NCBI RefSeq assembly: GCF_900105685.1
Contig: NZ_LT629781.1
Coordinates: 124,001 to 188,000 of the forward strand
Direction of reading: 5' to 3'
Origin: Verrucomicrobium sp. GAS474
GTDB lineage: Bacteria; Verrucomicrobiota; Verrucomicrobiia; Methylacidiphilales; GAS474
Length of the DNA: 64,000 nt
How positions within the stretch are numbered: position 1 is the first letter of the stretch; the number at the start of each line of letters is the position of its first letter. Shown here piece after piece: positions 11,273 to 19,398 of the stretch. A program made the translations under genes and the position numbers. The notes beneath the pieces were generated by a model. That model was not told the origin of the DNA, did not search any database, and saw only the letters and a list, made by a program, of their open reading frames with translations.

Positions 11273-12499
11273 TCATAGCATCTCCCTTACTCCGGCGACG
11301 AGGCGGGAGCAATAGGCTTCCCACCGGAGCGCCGCCGCCCGCGCCTGGGCCGCCGCGCCGACGGCCCGCAGGCGGTCCCGGTCGGAACGGAGGAGGTCGA
11401 GGCGCGCCGCGATCGCCTCCGCCGAGCGGATCGGGACGAGGAACCCGTCGCGTCCGTCCTCGATCAGGTCGGGGGCCGCCGTGTGGGGCGTCGCGATCAC
11501 CGCCATGCCCCGGCTCATCGCCTCGGGAATGACGAGGCCGAAGCCCTCGAAGAGCGAGGGGAAGACCAGGACGTCGTGCCGCTCCATCTCGGCCAGCACC
11601 CCCGCATGGGGAAGGCTCGGGATCCAGCGGCAGCCGGGGCGGGACAGGGCGGCGTCGAGGGCGGGACAGGGCCGGTCCGTCACCTTCCTCCCGATGACCG
11701 TCAGGGCGCATCCGGCCCCCGCCTGCTCCAGCGCGGAGAAAAGATAGGAAAGGCCCTTCCGCTGGCTGAGGGAGCCGACGTAGAGGACCCGGAGCGGTTC
11801 CGGAGCGGCGCTCCACGCCGTGCGGCGCGGCACCGGGGCATCGTCGCTCCCGCTCCCGTAGGGGATCACCGAGACCTTCTCCGGCGCGATTTCTCCCCGC
11901 AAGGTCTCCGCCGTGTAGGAACTGGCGACGAAGACCCGGTCGGCGAGGCTCAGTTCCTCCGCCTTCCGCGCGAGCTTCTCCGGCCCGTCGCCGAGGGCCG
12001 TCAACGTCGCGGCCCAGGCGGGCTCCCGCTCCCGCTCCTCGGCGGAGAGGTGGTGGAGCGGCTTCCAGTAGGCGATGGGGAGGTCGTAGAGAGTCCGCAG
12101 GCCCCGGCGGCGGGCGACACGGAACGAGGCGAGCGCCCCGTCCTCGTAGGCGTAGACCGCGCGGATGCCGGGCCGGGCGAGAGCCGCCGCCATCTTTCGA
12201 TCGAGCGCGCCGTAGACGGCGTCGACATCGCACCAGGCGGGCGCGCGCCGCCCCATCCTGCCGTGGAGGAGCCGCGCCATTTCCCGCCAGGGCGAGGTCC
12301 GCACCAGCGCGGGGGGGAGTTCCGGCCACGCCCGCCGCTCCAGCTCCCGCCGCAGCGGGGCGGGGACGAGGGGGGCGGGGAACCGGTCCCCGCGCCACGC
12401 GATCGCGGTATGGAACTCGGAAAGGAGCCCGGCCTCGCAGAGCGCCCGGGCGGCGTGGCGGCTGTTCGCGTTCCCCGTCGGATGGCCCATGACGATCAT
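11273..12499 (-). CDS. GT4-type glycosyltransferase
   Basis: 408 residues from MIVMGHPTGNANSRHAARAL; the start overlaps the upstream stop as ATGA (12496-12499). N-terminal half: YAYEDGALASFRVARRRGLR and TLYDLPIAYWKPLH. Donor half: VLYVGSLSQRKGLSYLFSAL near residue 230 and FPSLFEGFGLVIPEAMSRGM (E-x7-E) near residue 305. The sequence HPTGNANSRHAA at the N-terminus is a characteristic start of a subgroup of GT4 enzymes found in polysaccharide loci. Cytoplasmic; sugar unknown. Confidence 0.88.
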   Translation of the reverse strand: MIVMGHPTGNANSRHAARALCEAGLLSEFHTAIAWRGDRFPAPLVPAPLRRELERRAWPELPPALVRTSPWREMARLLHGRMGRRAPAWCDVDAVYGALDRKMAAALARPGIRAVYAYEDGALASFRVARRRGLRTLYDLPIAYWKPLHHLSAEEREREPAWAATLTALGDGPEKLARKAEELSLADRVFVASSYTAETLRGEIAPEKVSVIPYGSGSDDAPVPRRTAWSAAPEPLRVLYVGSLSQRKGLSYLFSALEQAGAGCALTVIGRKVTDRPCPALDAALSRPGCRWIPSLPHAGVLAEMERHDVLVFPSLFEGFGLVIPEAMSRGMAVIATPHTAAPDLIEDGRDGFLVPIRSAEAIAARLDLLRSDRDRLRAVGAAAQARAAALRWEAYCSRLVAGVREML

Positions 12500-13533
12500 C
12501 GCCGTTCCTCCAGCCGTTGGCGGAAGCAGGCCAGGTAGGCGTCGCCGATCCGCTCCCGCGTGAAGCGGGCGGCATGATCCCGCCACCGCTGCGGATCGGG
12601 GGCCGTCGCCGCGTCGAGGCCGCGAACCAAGGCCGCGGCCAAGCCGTCGACATCGCCGTTCTCGAAAAGGAATCCGCACGGCCCCACCGCCTCGGGCAAT
12701 CCGCCGCCCCGCGAGGCGACGGCGACGCACCCGCAGGCGATCCCCTCGAGCGCGACGATCCCGAACGGCTCCGCCCAGCGCGAGGGGACGGCCAGCACCC
12801 GGTGGCGACGGAGGAGCGCCGCCACCGCCTCGGGCGGCTGGGACCCGGCGAACGCGACCTGCCCGGCGATCCCTTCCGCCGCGGCGAGGTCCCTCAACGC
12901 CCCCTCCTCCGGCCCCGATCCGACGACCGTCAAACCGATCGCGCGCCCCTCCCGCCGCAGCTTGCCCAAGGCGCGGAACAGGAGGTCGAACCCCTTGTCC
13001 GAAACCAGCCGCCCCACCGCGATCACCTCGCCGTCCCGGGTCGTTCCCGGAACGGAATGGAAGATCCGATCGTCATAGGGATTCGGGATCCGCTCCGAAG
13101 GGACGGGGAGGGCGGCGGCGATCGGCTCGCTGATCGCGATGGAGAAGGCCTTCCCGAGGGCGATCCGCTTCAGCCTCGACGAGAGGGAGAGCCCTCCTTG
13201 GGACAGCCACGTCTGATGGGTGATCACCCACGGTTTGGGGGAGGCGAACGGAAGGAGCTGCGGCCAGCCCGTCCGCAGGCTGAGATGATTGTGCCAGACG
13301 AGGTCGGCCCGGCCGATCTCCCGGAACAAGGTCGAGGCCGAGGGACGGCGGATCACCTCGTAGGGGAACGCTTCGCCGCCCGCTTCCGCCCCGGTCTGCG
13401 TGAGGACGGTCACCGCGTGGCCGCGCCGGGTGAACTCCTCCGCCAGCAGCCGCGTCGCCGTTTCGAGGCCGCCCCGGGACGGAGCGAAGGCGTGCGAGGA
13501 GACCAGCAACCTCATCGTGGCCGTCTCGGTCAT
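12496..13533 (-). CDS. GT4-type glycosyltransferase
   Basis: 345 residues from MTETATMRLLVSSHAF; the ATG overlaps the upstream stop as ATGA, though an internal ATG at codon 7 (MRLLVSSHAFAPSRGGLE) also looks like a natural GT4 start. The acceptor loop is SRGGLETATRLLAEEFTRRG. The nucleotide-sugar domain starts at VIAVGRLVSDKGFDLLFRAL, and the donor motif is SRWAEPFGIVALEGIACGCV near residue 275. It is shorter than most GT4 proteins but has both domains. Cytoplasmic, in the coupled run of glycosyltransferases from 17677 down to 10231. Confidence 0.88.
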   Translation of the reverse strand: MTETATMRLLVSSHAFAPSRGGLETATRLLAEEFTRRGHAVTVLTQTGAEAGGEAFPYEVIRRPSASTLFREIGRADLVWHNHLSLRTGWPQLLPFASPKPWVITHQTWLSQGGLSLSSRLKRIALGKAFSIAISEPIAAALPVPSERIPNPYDDRIFHSVPGTTRDGEVIAVGRLVSDKGFDLLFRALGKLRREGRAIGLTVVGSGPEEGALRDLAAAEGIAGQVAFAGSQPPEAVAALLRRHRVLAVPSRWAEPFGIVALEGIACGCVAVASRGGGLPEAVGPCGFLFENGDVDGLAAALVRGLDAATAPDPQRWRDHAARFTRERIGDAYLACFRQRLEERR

Positions 13534-14666
13534 AACCCGCCCCTCCGCAGCAAGGCCGCGACCTTCGACGCGATCCGCTCGGGCGCGCCCTCGCCCTCCC
13601 ACCACCGGCGGCCCGCCGCTCCCACTTCGGCAAGACGGCGGCGGGTCGGCGGGGCCGCGTCGAATTCGTCCGGGGAGAAAAAGTGGAATCCGGCGAGGAG
13701 CGGCGCGGCGTCCTCCGCATCGGCGGCCAGGACGGGGCAGCCCGCAGCCATCGCGCTCAGGACGGTCGTCGACTTGCCGATCAGGCAGGCGCGGTAGCCG
13801 GTCAGGTAAAGGTCGGCCCCCGCCAGAACCGGGGCGATCTCGGCCTCGGGGAGATCGTGCCGCCGCTCGACCCGCGCGGCGTCGATCCCGCATTGGCGCA
13901 AGGCCGCCGCCTCCGCCTCGCCATCGGCAGCGACGGCAGCCCGTCCCATCACGATCACCTTCCCGATCTTCCCCGCCGCGTTCCAGCGCCGCAGCAGCCC
14001 CCGATGGGCGCGGAGGGCGAGGAGCCGGGTGAACGGGAGGCCGTAGAGCAGGAGCCGAAGAGGCTCGTCCTCCTCCCGCGCCGGGCGCGTCATCCCGGCG
14101 GCGGGACGGAGGCCGAAGCCCGATATGGGGCCGGAAACCTTCGCGACCCCTCTCGTCTGGAGGCCCCGCAGGAGCCGGTCGTAGCAGCCGACCGTCGTGT
14201 AGGCCGCCGTCGCCGTGCGGAGCAGGTCCCGGGCGATCCGTTTCTGGAACGGCGCGGTATAGAAGGCCTTTTTCCAGAACGGCCCCGTCGCCCACATCTC
14301 GTGATAGACGATGACGAACGGAATCTCCGCCTCGCGCAAGGCCCCGACCGCCCGGGCCAGCCAGAACGGCAACCCTTCCCGGTCATAGCCGTAGCCGACG
14401 TAATGGAGCAGGACCCGGTCGACAGGACCGCACCGGTCGATCGCCTCGCGCAGGCCCTCGGCGGTACGGGCCCCGTCTTCACTGCCGAGGGCGACCGTCC
14501 CCGGCGGCGTCCCCTCCCCGGCGCGCCAGCCCGGCGCGGCGACGAGGAAGACGCTCTCGATCCGCTCGTTGCGCCGCAGTTCCTCGGCGAGGTTCATCGC
14601 GTAGAGGCCGACCCCTTCCCGCACCGGCGGCAGCTGGGGGACGATATGGCAGACCCGGAGGCTCAT
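13530..14666 (-). CDS. GT4-like glycosyltransferase
   Basis: 378 residues. The N-terminus MSLRVCHIVPQLPPVREGVG followed by LYAMNLAEEL is the GT4 acceptor-side pattern, and LLHYVGYGYDREGLPFWLA follows. The C-terminal domain is less typical: instead of a clear E-x7-E it has YRACLIGKSTTVLSAMAAGC near residue 295, so the donor site is diverged. It ends four bases inside the next GT4 (ATGA) and starts one base after the GT9 gene. A glycosyltransferase role fits sequence and position, but activity is less certain than for its neighbours. Confidence 0.72.
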   Translation of the reverse strand: MSLRVCHIVPQLPPVREGVGLYAMNLAEELRRNERIESVFLVAAPGWRAGEGTPPGTVALGSEDGARTAEGLREAIDRCGPVDRVLLHYVGYGYDREGLPFWLARAVGALREAEIPFVIVYHEMWATGPFWKKAFYTAPFQKRIARDLLRTATAAYTTVGCYDRLLRGLQTRGVAKVSGPISGFGLRPAAGMTRPAREEDEPLRLLLYGLPFTRLLALRAHRGLLRRWNAAGKIGKVIVMGRAAVAADGEAEAAALRQCGIDAARVERRHDLPEAEIAPVLAGADLYLTGYRACLIGKSTTVLSAMAAGCPVLAADAEDAAPLLAGFHFFSPDEFDAAPPTRRRLAEVGAAGRRWWEGEGAPERIASKVAALLRRGGL

Positions 14667-14667
14667 G

Positions 14668-15816
14668 CTATTGCGCCTCCTCCCCGGCGGGGAACAATTC
14701 CCGGTAGCGGGCGTAGACGGCTTCCGGCCCCGGGAGCGGCTTCCCCTCCCCTTCCTCGCGGCCCATCACGTGGCTCCAGCCCGGATAGCCCCATTGCCGC
14801 AGGTGGTCCCGCGCCGAGGGGTAGGTCTCCCCGAGGAGGACGAGGGCCGGACGGCGGAAGGCGGCGGCGGCGTGCATCGCCATGCTCGAATTGCAGAAGA
14901 CAAAATCGCTCCCCGCGATCAGCGCGAGGGTTTCCCGGAGGGAGAGTTTTCCCGCGAGGTTGGATCGGGATCCCTGGGCCCCGGCCGCGGCGGCGATCTC
15001 CTCCCCCGCCGCCTCGTCCCCCTTCCCGCCGATCACGGCGAGGGTCGCCCCGTCGGCGACGAGGCGGCGGGCCAAATCCCGGTAATGGGCGGCGGGCCAC
15101 GCCTTCGCCGGGAAGCCCGCGCCGGGGGCGACGACGAGGCGGAGGCCGCGCCTTGGGACCTCCGCGAGGGCGAGAAACTGCCACCGCGCCTCCGCCGCCG
15201 CACACTCCTCCCGCGTCAGGAAAAGCTGGGGCCGGTTCTCGGGGAAATCGGCCCGGGGGAGGCCGAGGAGTCCCGCCAGTTCGAGCGCCGCCGCGCCGAC
15301 ATGCTTCGCCCCGTCGTACCGGAGGGCGAGGCCCGGGCCGTAGCCGCCGTCGCCGCCCGCGTAGCCCTCGACGCCGACGCGCCGGGGGATCGCCGCCCGG
15401 CTGAGGAAGAGCGCGCCGTAGAACGTCCCCGTCACGTCGATCCCGACGTCGTACCGCTCCGCCCGGACCCGGCGCAGGTCGGGCGAATCCCACAGATAGC
15501 GGAGTTTCCCGGCGACGCCCGGATCGGGCTCGACCTTGTTGTGCCAGGGGGTCCGCATCGTCTCGACGCGGCTGAGATGGGGGTTCCCCTCGAGGAGCGG
15601 GACGGCCCACGCGCCGACCCCGGCGACGATCTCGGCGTGCGGCCACAGGCGGCGCAGGGCCTCGAAGAGCGGCGTCACGACGAGGAGGTCGCCGAGGTCG
15701 TTGCACCGGTGGACGAAGACCCGGCGCGGGCCGGTCGCGTCGGCCGGGGAACGGTCTCCCTTCCGGCCTGCCGCGACCGCCAGGATCGCCCGCTTCGCCG
15801 CGGCGGAGCCGATCAT
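14668..15816 (-). CDS. GT9 family glycosyltransferase (heptosyltransferase type)
   Basis: 382 residues from MIGSAAAKRAILAVAAG; the ATG overlaps the upstream stop as ATGA. After a basic N-terminal extension come VFVHRCNDLGDLLVVTPLFE (the GDxL motif of family 9), VGIDVTGTFYGALFLSRAA, VVAPGAGFPAKAWPAAHYRD (donor-binding P-G-A ... K-x-W pattern), and SDFVFCNSSMAMHAAAAFRR near residue 320 (in place of the usual D-S-G-x-x-H). All GT9 landmarks are present in order. It probably transfers a heptose or another ADP/NDP sugar in the cytoplasm. It is a better match to the family than the gene at 10231-11250. Confidence 0.82.
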   Translation of the reverse strand: MIGSAAAKRAILAVAAGRKGDRSPADATGPRRVFVHRCNDLGDLLVVTPLFEALRRLWPHAEIVAGVGAWAVPLLEGNPHLSRVETMRTPWHNKVEPDPGVAGKLRYLWDSPDLRRVRAERYDVGIDVTGTFYGALFLSRAAIPRRVGVEGYAGGDGGYGPGLALRYDGAKHVGAAALELAGLLGLPRADFPENRPQLFLTREECAAAEARWQFLALAEVPRRGLRLVVAPGAGFPAKAWPAAHYRDLARRLVADGATLAVIGGKGDEAAGEEIAAAAGAQGSRSNLAGKLSLRETLALIAGSDFVFCNSSMAMHAAAAFRRPALVLLGETYPSARDHLRQWGYPGWSHVMGREEGEGKPLPGPEAVYARYRELFPAGEEAQ

Positions 15817-16796
15817 CGGCCCAACCCCTTTTTGCGAAGGGAGGAGACCACCCGGCCCAGCGCCAGGTCGGCCTCGCGCAGGGAGGCCCAGAAGGGGACC
15901 CCCTCGCCGAACGGACCGCGGCCCGGCGCCATCTTCCAATAGGCCATCTCGGCCGCGCCGACTTCCCGGCCGAGCAGCGAGGGCCAGAGGAAAGGCCGCC
16001 GCCACGGCTTGCGAGGGCCGAGGGTGTGGGGAAGGATCATCCGTCCCGGCGCGAAGCCCATCGCCGAGGCGGGGGCGAACTCGACGGGCTCCTCCGTCAG
16101 CATCAGGGCGACGTTGAGCGAATCCTGGTCGGCGGCGTGGAACGGCCCCGGCTCGGCGGCGCACCAGCGTTGCAGCCCACCGACCGAGGGGGCGATCGCC
16201 TCGACCAGGTCGCGCCACAGGGTGAGGAAGCCGAGCCGCTCCCGACGGAGGCCGATGAAGCCGCCGTTCGCGTAGAGCCCCTCCCGCGCCGCGCCCGTCG
16301 GCCCGGGGAAGGCGTAGCCGCTCCCCCGCTCCGCCTCGTTCTGGAAGAACCGCCGCCAGCCCTCGCGCTTCGGCGCGTCGAAGGGGAGCCTCCCGTTCAC
16401 GTCCTCGCAGACCGCGATCGCCCGGTCGATCCAGGCGTCGAATTCGGACCAGGGCGCGTCGACCATCGCGTCGACGTCGATCAGCGCGATCCGGTCGAAC
16501 GGCTCCATCTCCTCCCCGGCCACGCGGAGGAGGAACTCGGGCTTGTAATGGGTGAGGTGGTAATCGGTCTCGACCTCGAAGAGCGAGAAGGCGAAGCCGC
16601 CCTCGGAGCGCCCGTCGGCCCGCTGCGCCCACATCGGGGCCTGCCCCCGGTAGCCGATGCGGAAGACCCCGCGGAAACCCGAGGCGGCGAGGGAATTCGC
16701 CAGCGCCGACGCGCCGCACCAGTAATCGCCCTCGCAGAGGGTCGCGACAATCGTCCGGCCCAAGGAGGAGGGGGAGGAATGGGAAGGGAGGTCCAT
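15813..16796 (-). CDS. Putative nucleotide-diphospho-sugar transferase, family not recognised
   Basis: 327 residues starting MDLPSHSSPSSLG at the first ATG (TGATG with the upstream stop; a GTG lies one codon earlier). The fold looks like a GT-A enzyme: TIVATLCEGDYWCGASALAN at the N-terminus, RIALIDVDAMVDAPWSEFDA near residue 100 with a D-x-D metal/nucleotide motif, then YANGGFIGLRRERLGFLTLW and FHAADQDSLNVALML, the pattern seen in GT8-like and related transferases. No membrane segment is seen. It lies within the coupled glycosyltransferase run, which supports a role in polysaccharide assembly. I do not recognise the exact family. Confidence 0.6.
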   Translation of the reverse strand: MDLPSHSSPSSLGRTIVATLCEGDYWCGASALANSLAASGFRGVFRIGYRGQAPMWAQRADGRSEGGFAFSLFEVETDYHLTHYKPEFLLRVAGEEMEPFDRIALIDVDAMVDAPWSEFDAWIDRAIAVCEDVNGRLPFDAPKREGWRRFFQNEAERGSGYAFPGPTGAAREGLYANGGFIGLRRERLGFLTLWRDLVEAIAPSVGGLQRWCAAEPGPFHAADQDSLNVALMLTEEPVEFAPASAMGFAPGRMILPHTLGPRKPWRRPFLWPSLLGREVGAAEMAYWKMAPGRGPFGEGVPFWASLREADLALGRVVSSLRKKGLGR

Positions 16797-17677
16797 CACG
16801 CTTTCCTGGAAATCATCTTATGCCGGATCGTGTTCCAGCCCATCTTCAATCCCTCGCCCACGCCCGCGAAGGGGCCGCCGTCGGCGATCAGCGCGTTGCG
16901 GATCGTCCAGAAGACGACGCGCAGCTGGACCGACCGCGCCCGGTGCCCGATCGCCCCGAGGGTCCCGCCCGTGCGCTCGACTTCCTCCCAGAACCGGAGC
17001 CGTCCCGAGGTCAGGTAGACCAACCCGGATCGCGCCCCGCCCGAGGCGACCGCGACGAGGGCCCGCTCCCCCCGGGCCGTCCGGAAGCCGAGCCCCGGAC
17101 GGAGCGCCTTCCAGACGACGTGGGCGTCCTCGGCCCCCTCGAAGCGGCCGTCGTAGCCGCCGATCCGCCCGAAGGCCTCCCGCCGCCACACCAGCGCCGC
17201 CGGACGCCAATCGACGTCCCCGGCGACGCCGAGGGCGCGGAAGAGTTCCCCGAAGACCGCCGTGTCGATCCGGTTCTCGCTCCACGACTCCCCGTCTCCC
17301 TTGCCCTCGCAGGCGAAGGGAAGGAAAAGGAGGTCGGCCTCGGGCGGCGCGAACGTCGGCGGAAGGGGAAGCGGGAGATCGTCCCCGTCGACGTGGGCCA
17401 GGAAGGGGGCCGAGGCGAGGGCCGCCCCGTGGTTCCGGGCGCCGGAGCGGCCCCGGTTGATCCCCTCCTCGACGAAGCGGGCCTGCCGCCCCACCGCCGT
17501 TTGGCGCAGCGCGGCGGGTGCCGGATCGCCCTCCGCGTCGTTGACGAAGATCCACTCCACGCGGGGATCGGCGAGCGCCGGATCGTCGATCCAGCGGGCG
17601 ATGCAATCCCATTGCCGATAGACCGTCACGATCCGGGTCAGCAGGGGCGCGGAAGCGGTCGGAACGGTCGGGTTCAT
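16796..17677 (-). CDS. GT2 family glycosyltransferase
   Basis: 293 residues. GT-A fold: RIVTVYRQWDCIARWIDDPA at the N-terminus (classically TVxYNN), VEWIFVNDAEGDP, GINRGRSGARNHGAALASAP, and HVDGDDLPLPLPP near residue 95 as the D-x-D motif. Later WRREAFGRIGGYDGRFEGAE with D after it matches the G-G-F/Y-D-E acceptor motif of the family (here GGYDGRFEGAED). It is the first gene of the minus-strand run that begins at 17677, so a promoter is expected in 17678-17817, which it shares with the divergent GT39-like gene. No clear -35/-10 pair is seen there. Confidence 0.82.
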   Translation of the reverse strand: MNPTVPTASAPLLTRIVTVYRQWDCIARWIDDPALADPRVEWIFVNDAEGDPAPAALRQTAVGRQARFVEEGINRGRSGARNHGAALASAPFLAHVDGDDLPLPLPPTFAPPEADLLFLPFACEGKGDGESWSENRIDTAVFGELFRALGVAGDVDWRPAALVWRREAFGRIGGYDGRFEGAEDAHVVWKALRPGLGFRTARGERALVAVASGGARSGLVYLTSGRLRFWEEVERTGGTLGAIGHRARSVQLRVVFWTIRNALIADGGPFAGVGEGLKMGWNTIRHKMISRKA

Positions 17678-17817
17678 TCCGCGCCATCATGAAGAAGCGG
17701 CTTTCGCCGCGCAACCCTCCAATCCTCCCCATTTTTCCCTTCTTTCGCCGCCGGAGGGAGGCCTTCCCCCTTCCTTGTCTTGCCCTCGACGCTCCGCTTT
17801 CGGTAGCCTCCGGGTAG

Positions 17818-19398
17818 ATGGCATCGAAGCGTTCTCCCTTCCTCCGCGATGCCCGGATCTTTTGCCTCGCGGCGCTCCTCGCCCACCTCGGCCTCGCGCT
17901 GATCGGATGGAACCGCCCCCTCCTCGACCACTACGCATGGCGGCAAACCCAGACGGCGATCACCGCCGCCTACCTCCCGATCGACGGCTACCGGCCCGCC
18001 TACAGCACGCCGATCTTCGGCGCGCCCGCCGCCGCCCCGCTCGAGTTCCCCCTCTATGCCGCCCTCGCCTCCTCGATCTCCCGCCTCGGCGGCTGGCCGC
18101 TCGACGCCGCCGGACGGGGCCTCTCGCTCTTCGGCTTCCTCGCGGCGGCGGCGGCGGCGGCGGTCCTGATGCGGCGCTTCGTCCCGGTCCTCGGCCCCGA
18201 GGCGCCCTGGATCGCCCTCGGCCTCCTCTTCCTCTCGCCCCTCTACATTTTCTACTCCCGCGCCTTCCTGATCGAGACGACGGCCCTCGCCCTCTCGCTC
18301 TTCTTCCTCGAGGCGCTCCTCCGCAGCGCCGAGTCCCATCCCTCGGTCCCCGGGCGGCGCCTCCTCTGGGCCGGGGCCGCGTTCCTCCTCGGCACCCTCG
18401 CCGGGCTCACGAAGGTCACCGTCCTCCTCATCGCCTGCGCCCCCGCCGCCGCCCTCCTCGTCGAGACCGCCTTCCGGCGCGGCAGCCTCACGCCGGTCGC
18501 CCACCCCTTCCTCGCCCTCGCGGGAGCCGTCGCCGCCTCCTACGCGTGGGTCCATTACACCGACGTCGTGAAAGCGGCGAATCCCCTCGCCTCGGCCATC
18601 CTCTCGTCGAAGAGCCTCGTCTCCTGGAACTTCGGCACCTCCGCCCAATACCTCTCCCCGGCCACGTACCGCCATTCGTTCGACCGCGCCCTCCCGGCGA
18701 TCTTCGGGATGAAATACACCCTCGTCCTCTTCGTGCCGCTCTTCGTCGCCCTCCCCCGGATGCCCCTCCGGCTGGGGCTCCTCGGCCTCGGCTTCCTCGC
18801 CGGGCCCCTCGTCTTCCTGAACCTCTTCTTCGTCCACGAATATTACTGGACCGAGAACGCCCTCTACCTCTTCCTCCCCCTCGGCGCCCTCCTCGCCTTC
18901 GTCCTCCGCCGGTTGAGTTCCCCGTGGCTGATGCGCGCCGTCCTCCTCGCCGTCGCCCTCCTCATGCTGAACGGCTACCGGACCCAGTTCCTTCCGCTCC
19001 AGAACCGGACCGATACCGACGCCCTCGCCCTCGCCGCCGCGATCGAGGAGCATGTCCCCGCCGAGAACTTCGTCCTCTACCTCGGATACGATTACGATCC
19101 CTCTCTCCCCTATTACTCCCACCGCCGCGCCCTGATGGACGGGGGGATGGCGGGGAGCCGGGCCTTCGAGGCGACCTACCAGGCGACGGGGCCCGAACGG
19201 ATCGCCGCCGCCGTCGTCACGGCCGAGGAAGGGAAGCGGGAGGAGACGGTGGCGCGCCTCGCCGCCCTCGGCTTCGCGCCCGAGCCCGCCTATAGCTCGG
19301 CGAGCGGTGCACTCTTCATAAAGGTCCCGACCGCGACCCCCGCTCAGGTGCCGACGACTCCGGCAGTCCCGACTCCGCCCCCGGCCAGCGCGCCGTAA
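17818..19398 (+). CDS. GT39-like polytopic membrane glycosyltransferase
   Basis: 526 residues. After a basic start, the first helix (IFCLAALLAHLGLALIGW) is followed by DHYAWRQTQTAITAAYL, the typical first periplasmic loop of a large family of dolichyl/polyprenyl-phosphate-sugar transferases in bacterial glycan loci. About ten more helices follow to residue 385, then a soluble region (YLGYDYDPSLPYYSHRRALM). The last 25 residues are Pro/Thr/Ala-rich and overlap the 3' end of the convergent GT4 gene by 55 bases. It probably transfers a lipid-linked sugar on the periplasmic side. It is the second plus-strand membrane transferase in the cluster. Confidence 0.75.
   Translation: MASKRSPFLRDARIFCLAALLAHLGLALIGWNRPLLDHYAWRQTQTAITAAYLPIDGYRPAYSTPIFGAPAAAPLEFPLYAALASSISRLGGWPLDAAGRGLSLFGFLAAAAAAAVLMRRFVPVLGPEAPWIALGLLFLSPLYIFYSRAFLIETTALALSLFFLEALLRSAESHPSVPGRRLLWAGAAFLLGTLAGLTKVTVLLIACAPAAALLVETAFRRGSLTPVAHPFLALAGAVAASYAWVHYTDVVKAANPLASAILSSKSLVSWNFGTSAQYLSPATYRHSFDRALPAIFGMKYTLVLFVPLFVALPRMPLRLGLLGLGFLAGPLVFLNLFFVHEYYWTENALYLFLPLGALLAFVLRRLSSPWLMRAVLLAVALLMLNGYRTQFLPLQNRTDTDALALAAAIEEHVPAENFVLYLGYDYDPSLPYYSHRRALMDGGMAGSRAFEATYQATGPERIAAAVVTAEEGKREETVARLAALGFAPEPAYSSASGALFIKVPTATPAQVPTTPAVPTPPPASAP

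Noticed and set aside
17674-19122. A 482-codon minus-strand frame opposite the GT39-like gene, and frames at 26879-28948 and 32292-34499 on the plus strand
   Set aside because: All are Glu/Arg/Gly/Val-rich shadows of well-supported genes on the other strand.
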